This document shows, one piece after another, positions 22,419 through 34,028 of a DNA stretch of 64,000 nucleotides. How positions within the stretch are numbered: the first letter of the stretch is position 1; every line of letters begins with the position of its first letter. This DNA is from Onthophagus taurus. Lineage: Eukaryota > Arthropoda > Insecta > Coleoptera > Scarabaeidae. The stretch lies in assembly GCF_036711975.1 (NCBI RefSeq), contig NC_091967.1:24676001-24740000 (forward strand), given 5' to 3'. The translations under genes were made by a program, and so were the position numbers. Below the pieces are notes generated by a model that did not search any database, was not told the DNA's origin, and was given only the letters and a program-made list of their open reading frames with translations.

Positions 22419-24427
22419 CAGTGCACGCCGCTTAATGTGATCACAACGGGACTTGGGGTTTTTGATCACAATAACCGATTGATAATAATAGCCGAAAAAA
22501 CAAAACTTTTTTTTAATTAAAAATATATAACGTAACAAACTATAATAACGTAACATAAACTCTTACTACAAGTAAAAATATTACTATGTACATACAATAT
22601 GTATTTCATTTAAATTTGAAATAAAATAAAAAACAAGTTCATATTAAAAAAACTCATCCAGCGTTGTTTGTCTCTGATTTTCGCGGAGCAAGTTATTAAC
22701 GAAAATTTCATAGTCGTAATGCGTCTGAAAATCAGATGACCTGTACTGCACACCACGCCGCAAAACTTCCAGCGCTTTTCTCATTTCGCTATTTGTTGGG
22801 GGTTGCATTGTTTGTATATCTACATCTTCCTCTGGCTCTTGATTTTCAATTGATGACGTTACACTTTTACACATTACACTTTCACAAATGTCTTCTTCTG
22901 TTACGTTCTGTGCAACGTTTAAGTCGTTATCTATTGTCATCCACACCTCGAACTCACTTATCGTCATGTCGGATGGCTGAATGTTTAGATGTTGAGGTTC
23001 TATGTCGTCTTTTGAAAACCCACCATGTTTGAAACAATTTTGAATTGTTATTTTGGAAACTTGGTTCCACGACATGGTAATGAGATGTAAAGCGTCTAGT
23101 AAATTTGTATTCTTGGCTAGTTCATTTGCGCTCATATTTAGAGTATCCTCCATACTTTCCAAAATTCTAGCACGCATCTCTTTCCGGTAATACGCCTTCA
23201 TGGTCCTTATAATGCCTTGATCACAGGGCTGTATTATCGAAGTAGTATTGGCCGGTAAAAAAATAACTTTTATATTTTTTAATTGACAATTTACACAGTG
23301 TGCAGTGCAATTGTCCACGAGAAGAGCAATTTTGCGATTTAGTCTCCTATCCCATTTTAACAGCCAGTCATTAAAAATTAAGGATGTCATCCAGGCATTT
23401 GTATTTGAATAATAATCAACAGGTAGATTTTTGACACTTTTAAAACAACGTGGATTCTTGCTTTTGCCGATTACTAAAAGCTTTTCTTTGTCACCCGACA
23501 TATTTGCACAACACAAAATTGTTATACGTTCTTTCGATGTCTTACAACCCTTTGCGTTGTCTTTTTTAAACATATATGTATGATCGGGGAGAGCGCGATA
23601 GTAAAGCCCAGTCTCGTCTGCATTAAAAATATCATTAGAAGTAAATTCCCCAGCAATCTTGGTCCATTCATTTTCAATCCAGTGTTCTGCACTCTTAAAA
23701 TCAGCATCTTTTTGCTCGCCGTGCGTCCGTTTGTATACGATGTTTTCCCTTTTTTTCCAACGGTGAAACCATCCCTCCGTTGCAACAAAATTTTCTTTTC
23801 CCATTTTATTTGCAAGTTTTTCCGCTTTCTGTCGCATCAACGGGCCATTTACACGTGCGTCATGTTCGCGGACATTCGCAAACCACAGTTTCAACGCAGA
23901 TTCCACTTGAGCGTCTTTCCCAGTGCGATTTCTTTTAGTGAGTAAATTCTCATTTTTTTTAGCAGCGTCTTCTATTTCCATACGTTTTTTTTTTAAATTT
24001 TACACAAAATTGGTTGTGAGATTTTTAATTGTGCTGCTGCATTTCGCTGACTCAATTTCGGCAACTTGTCATATTGCTTTAAAATGTTAATTTTTTCACT
24101 TAAACTAAGATCACGTCTCTTTTTTACGTCAGCCATTGTAAGCGGTTAGAATAGAACTAAGACGTATACAACTGAGCGTCCCGGGTTCGAGTTTTCAAAT
24201 GACGAGTTTCGCGATTCATCGATAGGTGGGTTGTGCGGCTGCCTTTTCAATTTTTGCTCATGGCGAATACATTTCTAAGAAAAAAATGATAACATAAACC
24301 GAAATCATGATTACTATAAGCGAAAATTTTTGTATGTAGTATTACACGTCCGGCCCGTTCTTCGCAAAAGTGATAACAATATCCGATTGATAATATTATC
24401 CGTGATTCTAATAAGCGGCTACCACTG
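22419..24427. mobile_element. Tigger (pogo-type) DNA transposon, nearly complete, 2.0 kb
   Basis: Starts CAGTGCACGCCGCTTAATG and ends with the inverted CATTAAGCGG-like terminus (TAAGCGGCTACCACTG), flanked by TA on each side. Comparison with copy A shows a clean insertion at a TA inside copy B. It contains one transposase gene on the minus strand. Internal direct words AACCGATTGATAATA and ATCCGATTGATAATA lie near each end. Confidence 0.95.
22644..24136 (-). pseudogene. Tigger transposase, one frameshift from intact
   Basis: The protein starts at an ATG at 24136 (MADVKKRRDLSLSEKINILK), the CENP-B/pogo N-terminal helix-turn-helix. The frame breaks at a run of ten A bases near 23988, where a one-base indel puts the N-terminus out of frame. 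From 23981 it is open for 445 codons. Motifs: second DNA-binding HTH (WFHRWKKRENIVYKR), catalytic D of NADETGLYYRALPDHTY, LLVDNCTAHC, and CDQGIIRTMKAYYR, giving a D-D-D triad. The C-terminus QTTLDEFF fits the PCNA-interacting peptide rule Q-x-x-L-x-x-F-F; pogo transposase is known to bind PCNA through such a motif. The long preserved frame indicates a fairly recent arrival. Confidence 0.93.
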
Positions 24428-24815
24428 TATAATCCAGAAAATTAAATTTTTTCAAATTTCTATAAAAACCATACATTATGGATATAGGGATGTAATGAGA
24501 AAGTTCTCTTATTTTTCGGCGTACAACACACTGGTGAAGGAAAAAATTGGGGTTGCCATTTAAAAAAATGAAGTTTTCGACTTTTCGAGATAGGAAAATT
24601 CGACGCAAATTTCTGATCACCTGTACCATGTTTTAAAAAACTTTTCAAGGGTTATGTAAGCTATCCTCTCTGCGCAAACCCTGAGAATATGTAGCCAGAC
24701 TTGAGTGTAATTTCGAAAAATTATTTTTATAATTTCATCAGCCAAAATTTTTTAAAAAACTGAAATAATTCAAAAATGGTGCACTCTAGACATATGATGA
24801 CTTATATTAAATTAC
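24428..24815. repeat. duplicated segment, copy B right part
   Basis: Matches 21030-21425 directly (AAGTTCTCTTATTTTTCGGC, AAAATTGGGGTTGCCATTTA, and ending near ATATGATGACTTA). Together with 22140-22418 it rebuilds copy B. Confidence 0.85.
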
Positions 24816-24829
24816 ATTAAAATTTAGCG

Positions 24830-25000
24830 GGGATCTCGAAAATTTAATAAAAATTGGTAGATTCCATTTAAAATAGCGAAGTTGGGGTCCATTTCCGGTA
24901 TAGCCGGAAGTTGGAGAAAACTGAAAATATTTTAGCTGAAACAAGCACCTCGGATAAACGCTATATGCAAACTTTTAGAAAAATAGTGCCAGTAGTTTGC
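24830..25000. mobile_element. MITE scrap with CCGG palindrome
   Basis: Contains TTTCCGGTATAGCCGGAAGT followed by CTGAAAATATTTTAG. It resembles 8060-8125 and the centre of the CAGGGTGTCTC MITEs. No termini preserved. Confidence 0.45.
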
Positions 25001-25114
25001 CACATACATATAGACTCGTATATAGCCTCGTTGTGACAGACCCTGCACAATTACAAAAAAAATAGTGGGTGACATGACATAGTTTCTGTGTAACATTGCT
25101 GGTCAGCAAAGTGT

Positions 25115-26454
<1,340 letters not shown>

Positions 26455-26567
26455 ATGGCACCAAATTACAGTAAATACGTTACCAAAAACAATGCTATTT
26501 TAGCAGCCAGCGCGGCAACTTTATTATGGATTTTAACCAAAAAGCGAAAATCAAAAGGTGCTCTAAA
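26455..26567 (+). CDS. ABCD3: ABCD3 / PMP70 peroxisomal ABC half-transporter, exon 1
   Basis: Encodes residues 1-38, MAPNYSKYVTKNNAILAASA onward, comparable with the MAAFSKYLTARNSSLAGAA start of vertebrate PMP70. The SKY--NN--L patch and the hydrophobic AATLLWIL stretch lie in the N-terminal region that directs ABCD proteins to peroxisomes with PEX19. The donor is GTAAGT at 26568, after a 2-base split codon. Confidence 0.93.
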
Positions 26568-26699
26568 GTAAGTGTCTTTTTAGTCGTGATTTTATTTATA
26601 AATTCATTCATTAAAAACAATTTTTTATTGAATTATAAAGCAATGATACAGCAGAATGTTAAATACTTTTTTTGCTTGAAATGTTGTGTCTTTTTGCAG

Positions 26700-26939
26700 G
26701 AAATCATCTGATGTTGACCTCGAAGATGAAGTAAAATATTTGATTTCTGATAAGAAAGAGACTGTCGCAAAAGCACAAGTAGATAAACAATTTTTGAAAC
26801 AAATTTCCGCATTGATTAAAATTGCTGTACCATCATGGAGATCACCAGAAGCCGGATTATTATTCTTAATTGCTGTGAGTTTGGTAGCAAGGTCAGCTTG
26901 CGATATTTGGATGATCAGTTATGGAACTATGATAGAAAG
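26700..26939 (+). CDS. ABCD3: ABCD3 / PMP70, exon 2
   Basis: Encodes residues 38-118 after an acceptor TTTTTGCAG. It holds a charged linker (SSDVDLEDEVKYLISDKKE), VDKQFLKQISALIKIAVPSW, and the first membrane helix (LLFLIAVSLVARSACDIWMI). The donor GTATTA at 26940 follows the first two bases of codon 118. The following intron is 7,089 bp and full of transposons. Confidence 0.95.
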
Positions 26940-27511
26940 GTATTAAAAGAAAGTAAAATAAAATCAATTTTGGTTAAAGAATTTAATTTCTTAATATTGT
27001 CTTTATATTTAAAATTTATGTTTGCATTAAGTAAACGAAAAGCCAAACAAAAATTTGTTTTGAAGGACAGATTTAAATGAGTTATTAAGAATAAATTACT
27101 TAAGTGTTTTAAAAAAAATTGTTTGGTGACACTTAAAAAATGTTTAACTTTGTATGATAACAAGTATCTTGAATGGTTTTATCTTGGTTTATATAATTTA
27201 AAATTATGTAATCTTTTAATGCTAAAATTTATTTTGAAATGTTTGTTCATGGTGCCATCTATTAATTAATATTAGAATTAATTAGCAACTCAAATAACTT
27301 GAATAATGCAAAAATATGAAAATACCAGTTTAAAATTTACTGCAAACTAGAAAAATTGCAGGTATTATTAGTATTAACAGCATTTCTAGTCAATTATTTG
27401 ATTGAATTTTATAATTGATCACTTTTCTTAATTATGACAGCTCACACAAAAAATTATTTATTTATAGCTACAAAATATATCGACGCTTAATCTCTATGAA
27501 TTCTTTTTATA
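26940..27511. other. ABCD3 intron 2, first part
   Basis: AT-rich intron with no recognisable element. Minus-strand open frames here are low-complexity. Confidence 0.4.
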
Positions 27512-27712
27512 CAGGTGTCTCATGTAACTGGTTGGTAAGAACTTCATAAATTTGTACAGTTTTGAAATTTTGGTAGTAGGGGTTAATCATGCGAAACTTT
27601 CTATCTAAAATACTTTCAAAATGGTCGCCACTTCCGGTCTACTAGAAGTAGACCACAACTTCGTTATTTTAAATTTAAATGAAACACTCTAGTTTTTGTT
27701 ACACCTTGTAAT
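27512..27712. mobile_element. half copy of the CAGGGTGTCTC MITE
   Basis: Starts CAGGTGTCTCATGTAACTGG after TA and follows the 408-bp MITE at 19155 through the CCGG palindrome (GCCACTTCCGGTCTACTAGA). It then breaks off near TGTTACACCTTG. It carries a one-G deletion in the terminus, shared with the inverted half at 29596-29888. Confidence 0.75.
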
Positions 27713-27759
27713 ATGTTTAATATGATAGAGTACATGAAGGAACAAAGTATAGATTAAAT

Positions 27760-28310
27760 AATTAAGGTAGTTGGATTGAATCTTCAACACAGGCGGCTTA
27801 TTATAGTTTCATTGTATAGGACACCATCTGGAAACTTGTATTTATAGAAAGTCTTCGGGATGTGTTAAATTACATACACACGACTTTCCCTGTACATGAA
27901 ATTGTATTATCAGGGGACTTTAATATGGAGTTTCTTCAAGAATCTACCCATAAGAATGATTTAATGCAACTGCATTAAAAATAAATACACCATTTAGATC
28001 ACTATTATCAGCTGATTCGAATAAAGGATCAGAGCGCGGATAGTAAGTCAAAAATGGAAATTATGACCTATAGAGAAATACATGAAAAAAGCATTGAGCT
28101 GTTTAAATCAGATATTAACAACGTAAACTGGGATTGTATACTTGTAATAGAAGGGGCTGAAGAATGCTTAAACGCTTTTCATAGTGAAATTGAAAGATTA
28201 TATAACATAGCTTTCCCCATAAAAACTAAACTTATAAGAGAAGGAAAGAAAATTTCTGATAAATTATCAAAAGGCTTGCAAAAATACGTCTCATTATTAT
28301 ACAGTATTTT
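27760..28310 (+). pseudogene. LINE endonuclease and linker remnant
   Basis: Reads RRLIIVSLYRTPSGNLYLFI, then HEIVLSGDFNMEF (about 27895-27935), the conserved YR-PSG and GDFN motifs of LINE endonucleases. A jump then leads to a linker (INNVNWDCILVIEGAEECLN, and ERLYNIAFPIKTKLI up to about 28250). The C-terminal endonuclease block and the RT are deleted. Confidence 0.8.
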
Positions 28311-28348
28311 TTTATATACAGTGCAAAATTTGTATTTACTATCCGATT

Positions 28349-28802
28349 TCAACAATTATGAAACGTGTTTTTTATGCTATTTTTTGTAATTCGCATTTTT
28401 ATCCTGTTTTTTTTAAGAAAAATAAAATAAATTTTGTCGATGTAGGGAAATAGGTATGTAGCAGTTGGTAACATCGTAACACTTGAAAAGAGAAATTTTA
28501 ATTGACAATTAGAAACTGTCAAAACACAAAATGTATTCACCTGAAAAAGATGTTTCATGTACACCTCCCAAAATAAGAGAAATTGCTCAATGTTCAATGT
28601 CCTCATCATTGTGGACCTTGTATTTGATGCTAAGAACGTGTTTAAACATCCATAGACAAAAATTGTCACATTGACAACTAGAAAAATTAATGACCCAATG
28701 TCACCAACTTGAACTGGTTCCATAAAATGTTACTAAAATCTCATTACAGCATCAGATGCTGTAAGGAGACTCATTACTGCAGATTTTTTTATTAAGAAAG
28801 CC
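28349..28802 (-). repeat. single diverged relative of the 580-bp tandem unit
   Basis: Reverse complement of most of the unit found three times at 48802-50542, from about base 70 of the unit to the first arm of its hairpin. It has an open frame of 124 codons beginning MEPVQVGDIGSLIFLVVNV; the same frame is broken in the trimer. The hairpin's second arm is missing. Confidence 0.85.
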
Positions 28803-29595
28803 ATGGAATTTTGACAGTTTTTGGTCGATGTTTGTATTATTGTTGTCATTCGTTACATTTGACGGCGGGTGTAAGTCATTGAACATCATGGCAAATTATT
28901 CCAACGCCGATATTTAAAATTCATTTTGTATTAATGGCTAAAGTAATAAACTTTTGAACAAGACGTGTCGAACACTTAATGACAGATGTCTAACAAACTT
29001 TACGCCCATCACAAAGAAAAAATTCCAAAAAATTGATAAAGATTTTCTTAATTGTGGATATATCGCGACCAAAAGAAACAAAATAAATATAATAAATATT
29101 TTATCGTATTTTATTGCATATCCAAATTAAATTTAATAAAAAATTTATATTATAAATTCAGATTTTTTATCCAAATCTAATTTTTGTCATCAGTTTTTTG
29201 TTTTCGTTGTTTCATTTATTTAATCTTCTGTTTGTAATTTTTGGTAAATGAAAGCTAGTAAACTAAAAGATTATTAATCGTAGTTAATAGTACAAATAAT
29301 AATAGAAATAGATTAAACAAAAAACTGTCAAAATGTCATGGCTTTTCGGAATGTTTATAGATAATTTGTAGAGAATTAAATTTCCTTTCGGGTAGACTAA
29401 TAAAATATAGTACGTTCCATTTAAAATTTTCGACTTCCTCGCCATTGAATATGGAGAAACGGTAATTTAATGTTTGACCAGATGACAAATGACAATCTAT
29501 TTGACAGCATCCGAAAAGTAATCGTGCCAATTTAGAGCTTTTTTGAATGAACGCTGGCTAGGATATGGGGTTTTAAAGAGCATGATGAAATTTGC
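28803..29595. other. ABCD3 intron 2, unassigned
   Basis: AT-rich, no coding frame of note. No partner repeat in the window. Confidence 0.3.
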
Positions 29596-29888
29596 AAAAA
29601 AAACTTAAAATCAAAATAACTCGAAAACGAAAAACGCTAGGTATCAATAACTTTTATGAAAGTCAACATATTTTTTTACGTACAATTAAAAGGTGTAATA
29701 AAAACTATAACATTCCATTTCAAATAACGAATTTTAAGTCTACTTCCGGTAGACCGGAAGTGACAGCCATCTTGAAAATATTTTAGATCGAAAGTTCCGA
29801 ATAAACAACTCATGCTACCAAAATTTTAAAACTGTACGAATAGTGGAACCTAAAAAAGTTCTAACGAACCAGTTACGTGGGACACCTG
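29596..29888. mobile_element. inverted half copy of the CAGGGTGTCTC MITE
   Basis: In reverse complement it runs from the terminus (CAGGTGTCCCACGTAACTGG) through the perfect CCGG palindrome and on to about base 295 of the 408-bp element, lacking the other end. It is followed by TA. It faces the half copy at 27512. Confidence 0.8.
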
Positions 29889-30074
29889 TATATATTACAT
29901 ATATAAAATAAATACTAAATGATTAGTACCAAACATTTTAATGTAGTACAAAATTAGTACATAAATAGCACAAAATTATGGCACTATCGAAATGTTGATA
30001 TCTTAAACGGGGGGTGTAACTGGACATCCACCTACATCCCCCACTTTAATATACATAAAAAAAATACTAAATGA
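29889..30074. other. short unassigned intron spacer
   Basis: Non-coding, contains repeated AATACTAAATGATT words. Confidence 0.3.
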
Positions 30075-30960
30075 TTCATTACTAACAGGACTGTCGCTGT
30101 TATCACTTTCGATTATTAATTAAAGTATCCTCTTTTTAATGCAAAAAGCCGTTTTGAAAAATCATTTTTAGTTCTTTAGAAATACATTTTTGAAATAATC
30201 GACAATTTTTTCGAATTTTACAATTTTCGCCGATTAAGTTTTGAAAATTTCCCGAAATGTTAATAAAAGTGTCCTTTTTCCAATGAACCAACCCGTTTTG
30301 AAAAATAACTAATAGTTTTTGAGAAAACAATATATGAAGTTTTGATAAAATTTTTGATGTTGCAATTTTCATCGATAACTTTCAAAATTCGCTATAAGTC
30401 ATTTCTTGAAGGATCCTTGTGGAAATATCACCAATTATTAATTAAAGTATGCTCTTTTTAATGCAAAAAGCCGTTTTGACAAATCACTTTTAGTTCTTGA
30501 GAAATAAATTTTTGAATTGATCGACAATTTTTTCGAATTTTGCAATTTTCGCCGATTAAGTTTTGAAAATTCGTATAAAATCCATTTTTAGAAATATGAG
30601 TTTCAAAATTTCCCGGAATGTTAATAAAAGTCTCCTTTTTCCAATGAACCAACCCGTTTTGAAAAATAACTAATAGTTTTTGAGAAAACAATATTTGAAG
30701 TTTTGATAAAATTTTCGATGTTGCACTTTTTATCGATAACTTGCAAAATTCGCTATAAAATTAATTTCTTGAAGGATCTTTGTGGAAATATCGCCAATTA
30801 TTAATTAAAGTATCCTCCTTTTAGAGTTGCTTCGTTAGTTAAATCAGTATCAAAAAAGTTCATTTTGTATCTTGGATCCAAATAAGTTGACGTATCTTTA
30901 TCAGCTTTCTTATTAATTTCATTTTTATTCAAATATTGCAATAATGTGGCAATGTAGGGT
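30075..30960 (-). mobile_element. hAT transposase fragment interrupted by the ~363-bp satellite
   Basis: Read on the minus strand. 30960-30835 encodes PTLPHYCNI-like sequence, then (K)DTSTYLDPRYKMNFFDTDLT and NEATLK. LDPRYK is the hAT/zBED transposase hallmark. From 30835 down to about 30110 come two copies of the satellite (one with a ~40-base deletion). At about 30110-30075 the sequence returns to the hAT-side flank (the Ser/Asp codons that precede SVSNE at the 54.9-kb locus). The junctions are the same as at 52911/54930. It lies in ABCD3 intron 2. Confidence 0.8.
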
Positions 30961-31290
30961 ATCACTTCAGAAATGCATCAGAAGTCCGGCTTTTCGCAAA
31001 ATCACTATCCGTTCCATCACTAATCTCTCTGCTCTGGTTGGTTGTATTCTTGTGAATATTTATGTATTGAGTGAATATTGTGAATTTATCTTTATGACCA
31101 AATAAGGTACATATTTGTTATTATTGGGCTATGTATTGTGCAGAAATTTTACTACATCTATTTCATTATTATTTCTTTTCGTTTCTTCATATTTACCTAT
31201 CATTGTTTTGTATGCCTGATCTCTTACTCCTATTCTTCAATTGAAACCAGTTGCTGTTTTCTTGCTGGTCATATTTTCCAACTCTATACA
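30961..31290 (-). pseudogene. LINE linker scrap left of mariner
   Basis: The minus strand reads basic helical text (ELENMTSKKTATGFN, RIGVRDQAYKTMIGKYEETK) of the kind found between endonuclease and RT in LINEs. It is probably the continuation of the fragment at 33446-33770 across the mariner insertion. Confidence 0.35.
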
Positions 31291-31292
31291 TA

Positions 31293-33443
31293 CAGTGCTA
31301 GCGTAAAGTAACCCCCCCCTGTTTAACTTCTGAACAGATTGAGATATCAATATGAACAAAAAAACGTCAGTTTCTATATTTTCTCAGCACAAATATTTTC
31401 TTATGGAAAATTTTGGTATCACTTTTAGTTTTTCCGGAAAATGGAACAGCTTTGTTTTTTTAAATGGAACACCCAGTATATTATGGTATCTTTCGAAAGA
31501 ATAAAACAATACGAATTCAACGATACCTCACAATCAAATATCGGTTTATTAGTTTTTTACATAAAAATTAAACAAAATGCGGAATTTCGCCGGAAAAACC
31601 AACGTATCTTCGTTGACTACCTGTCGAGATACAATGGGCCAGATAAATGGTGGACGGTCAGTTAAAGGTCGGTCTACGCTCGGATTAAGCAGGGTTAAAA
31701 TCAGCAATTCTTTTAGAATGTTTTTATGAAACAATCAATACAAGAAAAGGATAAAAAGAAAGTTCTTTTTAAAACTTCTAAGAAAAAATTGTCATAACAA
31801 CAATTTTAAAGTTTGTAGGTACTTTGAAATTTTGTATTTAAGGCAGCATGCAAATATTTTCCTTCATTTCTATCTTTGAATTCTACCCGACCAAGTATAA
31901 CCAAAGAAAGGCGAGATCAAAATGGCTAGAAGGAGTTTAGAGTACAATATCGAAGCAATTTTAATATTCGCTCGTGCTGACAGAAATCTACATGAAACAG
32001 GGCGACAATTTAAGGAACGATTTCCTGAACATTCAATTAGTCGAAAATATTTAAGAGAGCTTGTGAATAAGTTTTTGGAAACTGGAAGCGTCGAAGACCG
32101 CAAAAGAACTGGTCGTCAGATATTAACAGAAGTATTTAATGTGCCCATGATGTCGTCTGCTGCTATCGCATCAACGTGTGATGTGTTAAATATTTCCGCG
32201 TCGTTGTTTGAAGACGTGGAAATACTTAAAGAAGAATAAATATCATCCATTTTAAATAAAAATGCTTCATGAATTAACAGAAGATGACCCTGATATAGAA
32301 GAACAGAATTTTGTGAGCTAATGACAAATATGGTTGAACGAAATCGATTATACTTGAAACATATTTGTTTCAGTGATGAATGTACTTTCTTTTTGGGTGG
32401 AAAATTGCATCGGCGTGATGTTAATCCACATGAATATCGTGACGTTATCACTCAATTTCATTAGAAAGTAAATGTTTTTTTTTCAAGACTTTTGCAAATT
32501 GTACAACAGAATTCTGACGATTTTGAAATGGAACTAGTGTTTCATCAAGACGGAGCACCTCCACATTATGCGCCAATGGTACGAAATTATCTTGATAAAA
32601 ATTTTAATGGACAACAAGATCACCAGATCTGACACCTTTAGATTTCTTTTTATGGGGTTATTTAAAATCCAAGGTATATGAAATTCCGTTGGGTAGTGGG
32701 TAGTATATGAAATTGAGGATTTAAAACAAAAAATTATTGACGTCTGCCAAAATATTGATCACATGTTAAGCCGTGTGAGAGAGGAAACACTACAAAGATG
32801 GTACCACTGCCTAGAAGTTCAAGGTAATCATATCGAACAATTTACTTAATATTTGATTCTTAATAAATAAAAAATTCTTTTATTATTCAATAACAACACT
32901 AAGCAAATTTTTCAACCGTCACCTATACTAGCAAAATCTTTAATAAGAAAATTTCATTTCTTATATTGACTTTTTTTCTTTATAAATATTTTTTGATAAA
33001 ATATGATTAATTCATAAATTTAATATACTTCCAAACAACTTTTATTTCATTTCTAAAAAAAATAAGTAATTGTACTTACCGTCCACCATTTACCTGGCCG
33101 ATTGCATTTCGACAGGTAGTCGACGAAGATACGTTGGTTTTTCCGGCAAAATTCCGCATTTTGTTTAATTTTTATGCGAAAAACTAATAAACCGATATTT
33201 GATTGTGAGGTACCGTTGGATTCGTATTGTTTTCATCTTTCGGAAGATACCATAATATACTGGGTGTTCCATTTAAAAAAACAAAGTTGATCTATTTTCC
33301 GGAAAAACTAAAAGTGATGGCAAAATTTTCCATAAGAAAATATTTGTGCTGATAAAATATAGAAACTGACGTTTTTTTGTTCATAGTGATATCTCAATTT
33401 GTTCGGAAGTTAAACAGGGGGGGGTTACTTTACGCTAGCACTG
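31293..33443. mobile_element. mariner-type transposon with ~370-bp terminal inverted repeats
   Basis: Flanked by TA (31291-31292 and 33444-33445). Both ends read CAGTGCTAGCGTAAAGTAAC followed by a C run. The inverted match extends, at high identity, to about 31661 on the left and 33079 on the right, ending at GGTGGACGGT. That is far longer than the ~30 bp of classical mariners. The interior holds one decayed transposase in the same orientation as ABCD3. Confidence 0.93.
31922..32849 (+). pseudogene. mariner-type transposase, decayed
   Basis: MARRSLEYNIEAILIFARAD at 31922 opens a helix-turn-helix region (HETGRQFKERFPEHSISRKY, then a GSVEDRKRTGRQ hinge). After frameshifts the catalytic domain appears: HICFSDECTFFLGG (first D), MELVFHQDGAPPHYA (second D), LDFFLWGY-like text near 32640, and the tail HCLEVQGNHIEQFT-stop at 32849. 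There are several stops, so it is inactive. Confidence 0.85.
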
Positions 33444-33445
33444 TA

Positions 33446-33770
33446 CTCATTGTCAGTATACTTTCCAATACTGCTTAATTATACAACTTATTGCCGCGTT
33501 CGTTCTATTCCTTTTTATCCAATCCACTCCATATCAATATCCATTTTGTAATTCCATTCTCTTACTTCTTTTTTTCTTTGTTTCTGCTACCACCAATATT
33601 TCCAAGTCTGCCTTCTCAAATTCTTTTCCTAATTCTATTTCTTTTCTATTCATTCTTTTTTATTTTCGTTCTCATTTTTCCGATACGTTTCTTTATTATT
33701 AAGGTTTTTTTTTCGACTTCTTTCTTATTATTCTTAACTACTGATTTTTTTCTGCTGGATTTTGTTTAGG
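33446..33770 (-). pseudogene. LINE endonuclease N-terminal scrap, A-rich
   Basis: In reverse complement the purine-rich stretch reads LGKEFEKADLEILVVAETKK, resembling the start of a LINE endonuclease (the K---DI--I-ET block). The plus-strand open frame here is a pyrimidine-rich artefact. Confidence 0.35.
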
Positions 33771-34028
33771 TGACTGATCATTTAATGTTAGTATTGTATT
33801 TTGATATCGCCTTTTGACCTCTACTTTTTGGCTAGACTTTTTAACAATGAAATAATCGTCAAGTTAAGCCTTAATTCTGGCTTATTTTCATATTTTTGCA
33901 TACAATCAAAACCGCGGTTAAGTTTTATTTGATATTTTATTAAGGAGTTTATGAATCAAAAATCTTCCTTAACATTTATTTTAAGTACTTAGTTGATATA
34001 ATTTTAATAAAATTATTTCTAATTTCAG

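Larger units (their letters stand above)
18251..25114. mobile_element. TTAA-bounded piggyBac-type insertion, now a nest of other elements
   Basis: TTAA at 18247-18250 is followed by CACTTTGCTGACCGG. The other end reads CTGGTCAGCAAAGTG followed by TTAA (25115-25118). The terminal repeats agree at 14 of 15 bases and the target duplication is TTAA. Flanking sequence on both sides belongs to the intron palindrome family, so the element split a palindrome. The 6.9-kb interior is a nest (Penelope, CAGGG fold-backs, duplicated segment, LINE, mariner scraps, Tigger). No piggyBac transposase is left. Confidence 0.6.

Noticed and set aside
23580..23945. Plus-strand 121-codon frame and other frames overlapping the Tigger gene
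   Set aside because: Antisense shadows of the transposase coding region.
24170..24200. tRNA-like box B (CCCGGGTTCGAGTT)
   Set aside because: No box A or foldable cloverleaf around it; it lies at the edge of the Tigger 5' region. No convincing tRNA or rRNA gene was found anywhere in the window.
33491..33769. Plus-strand 92-codon Phe/Leu-rich frame
   Set aside because: It is the pyrimidine-rich complement of an A-rich LINE fragment on the minus strand.
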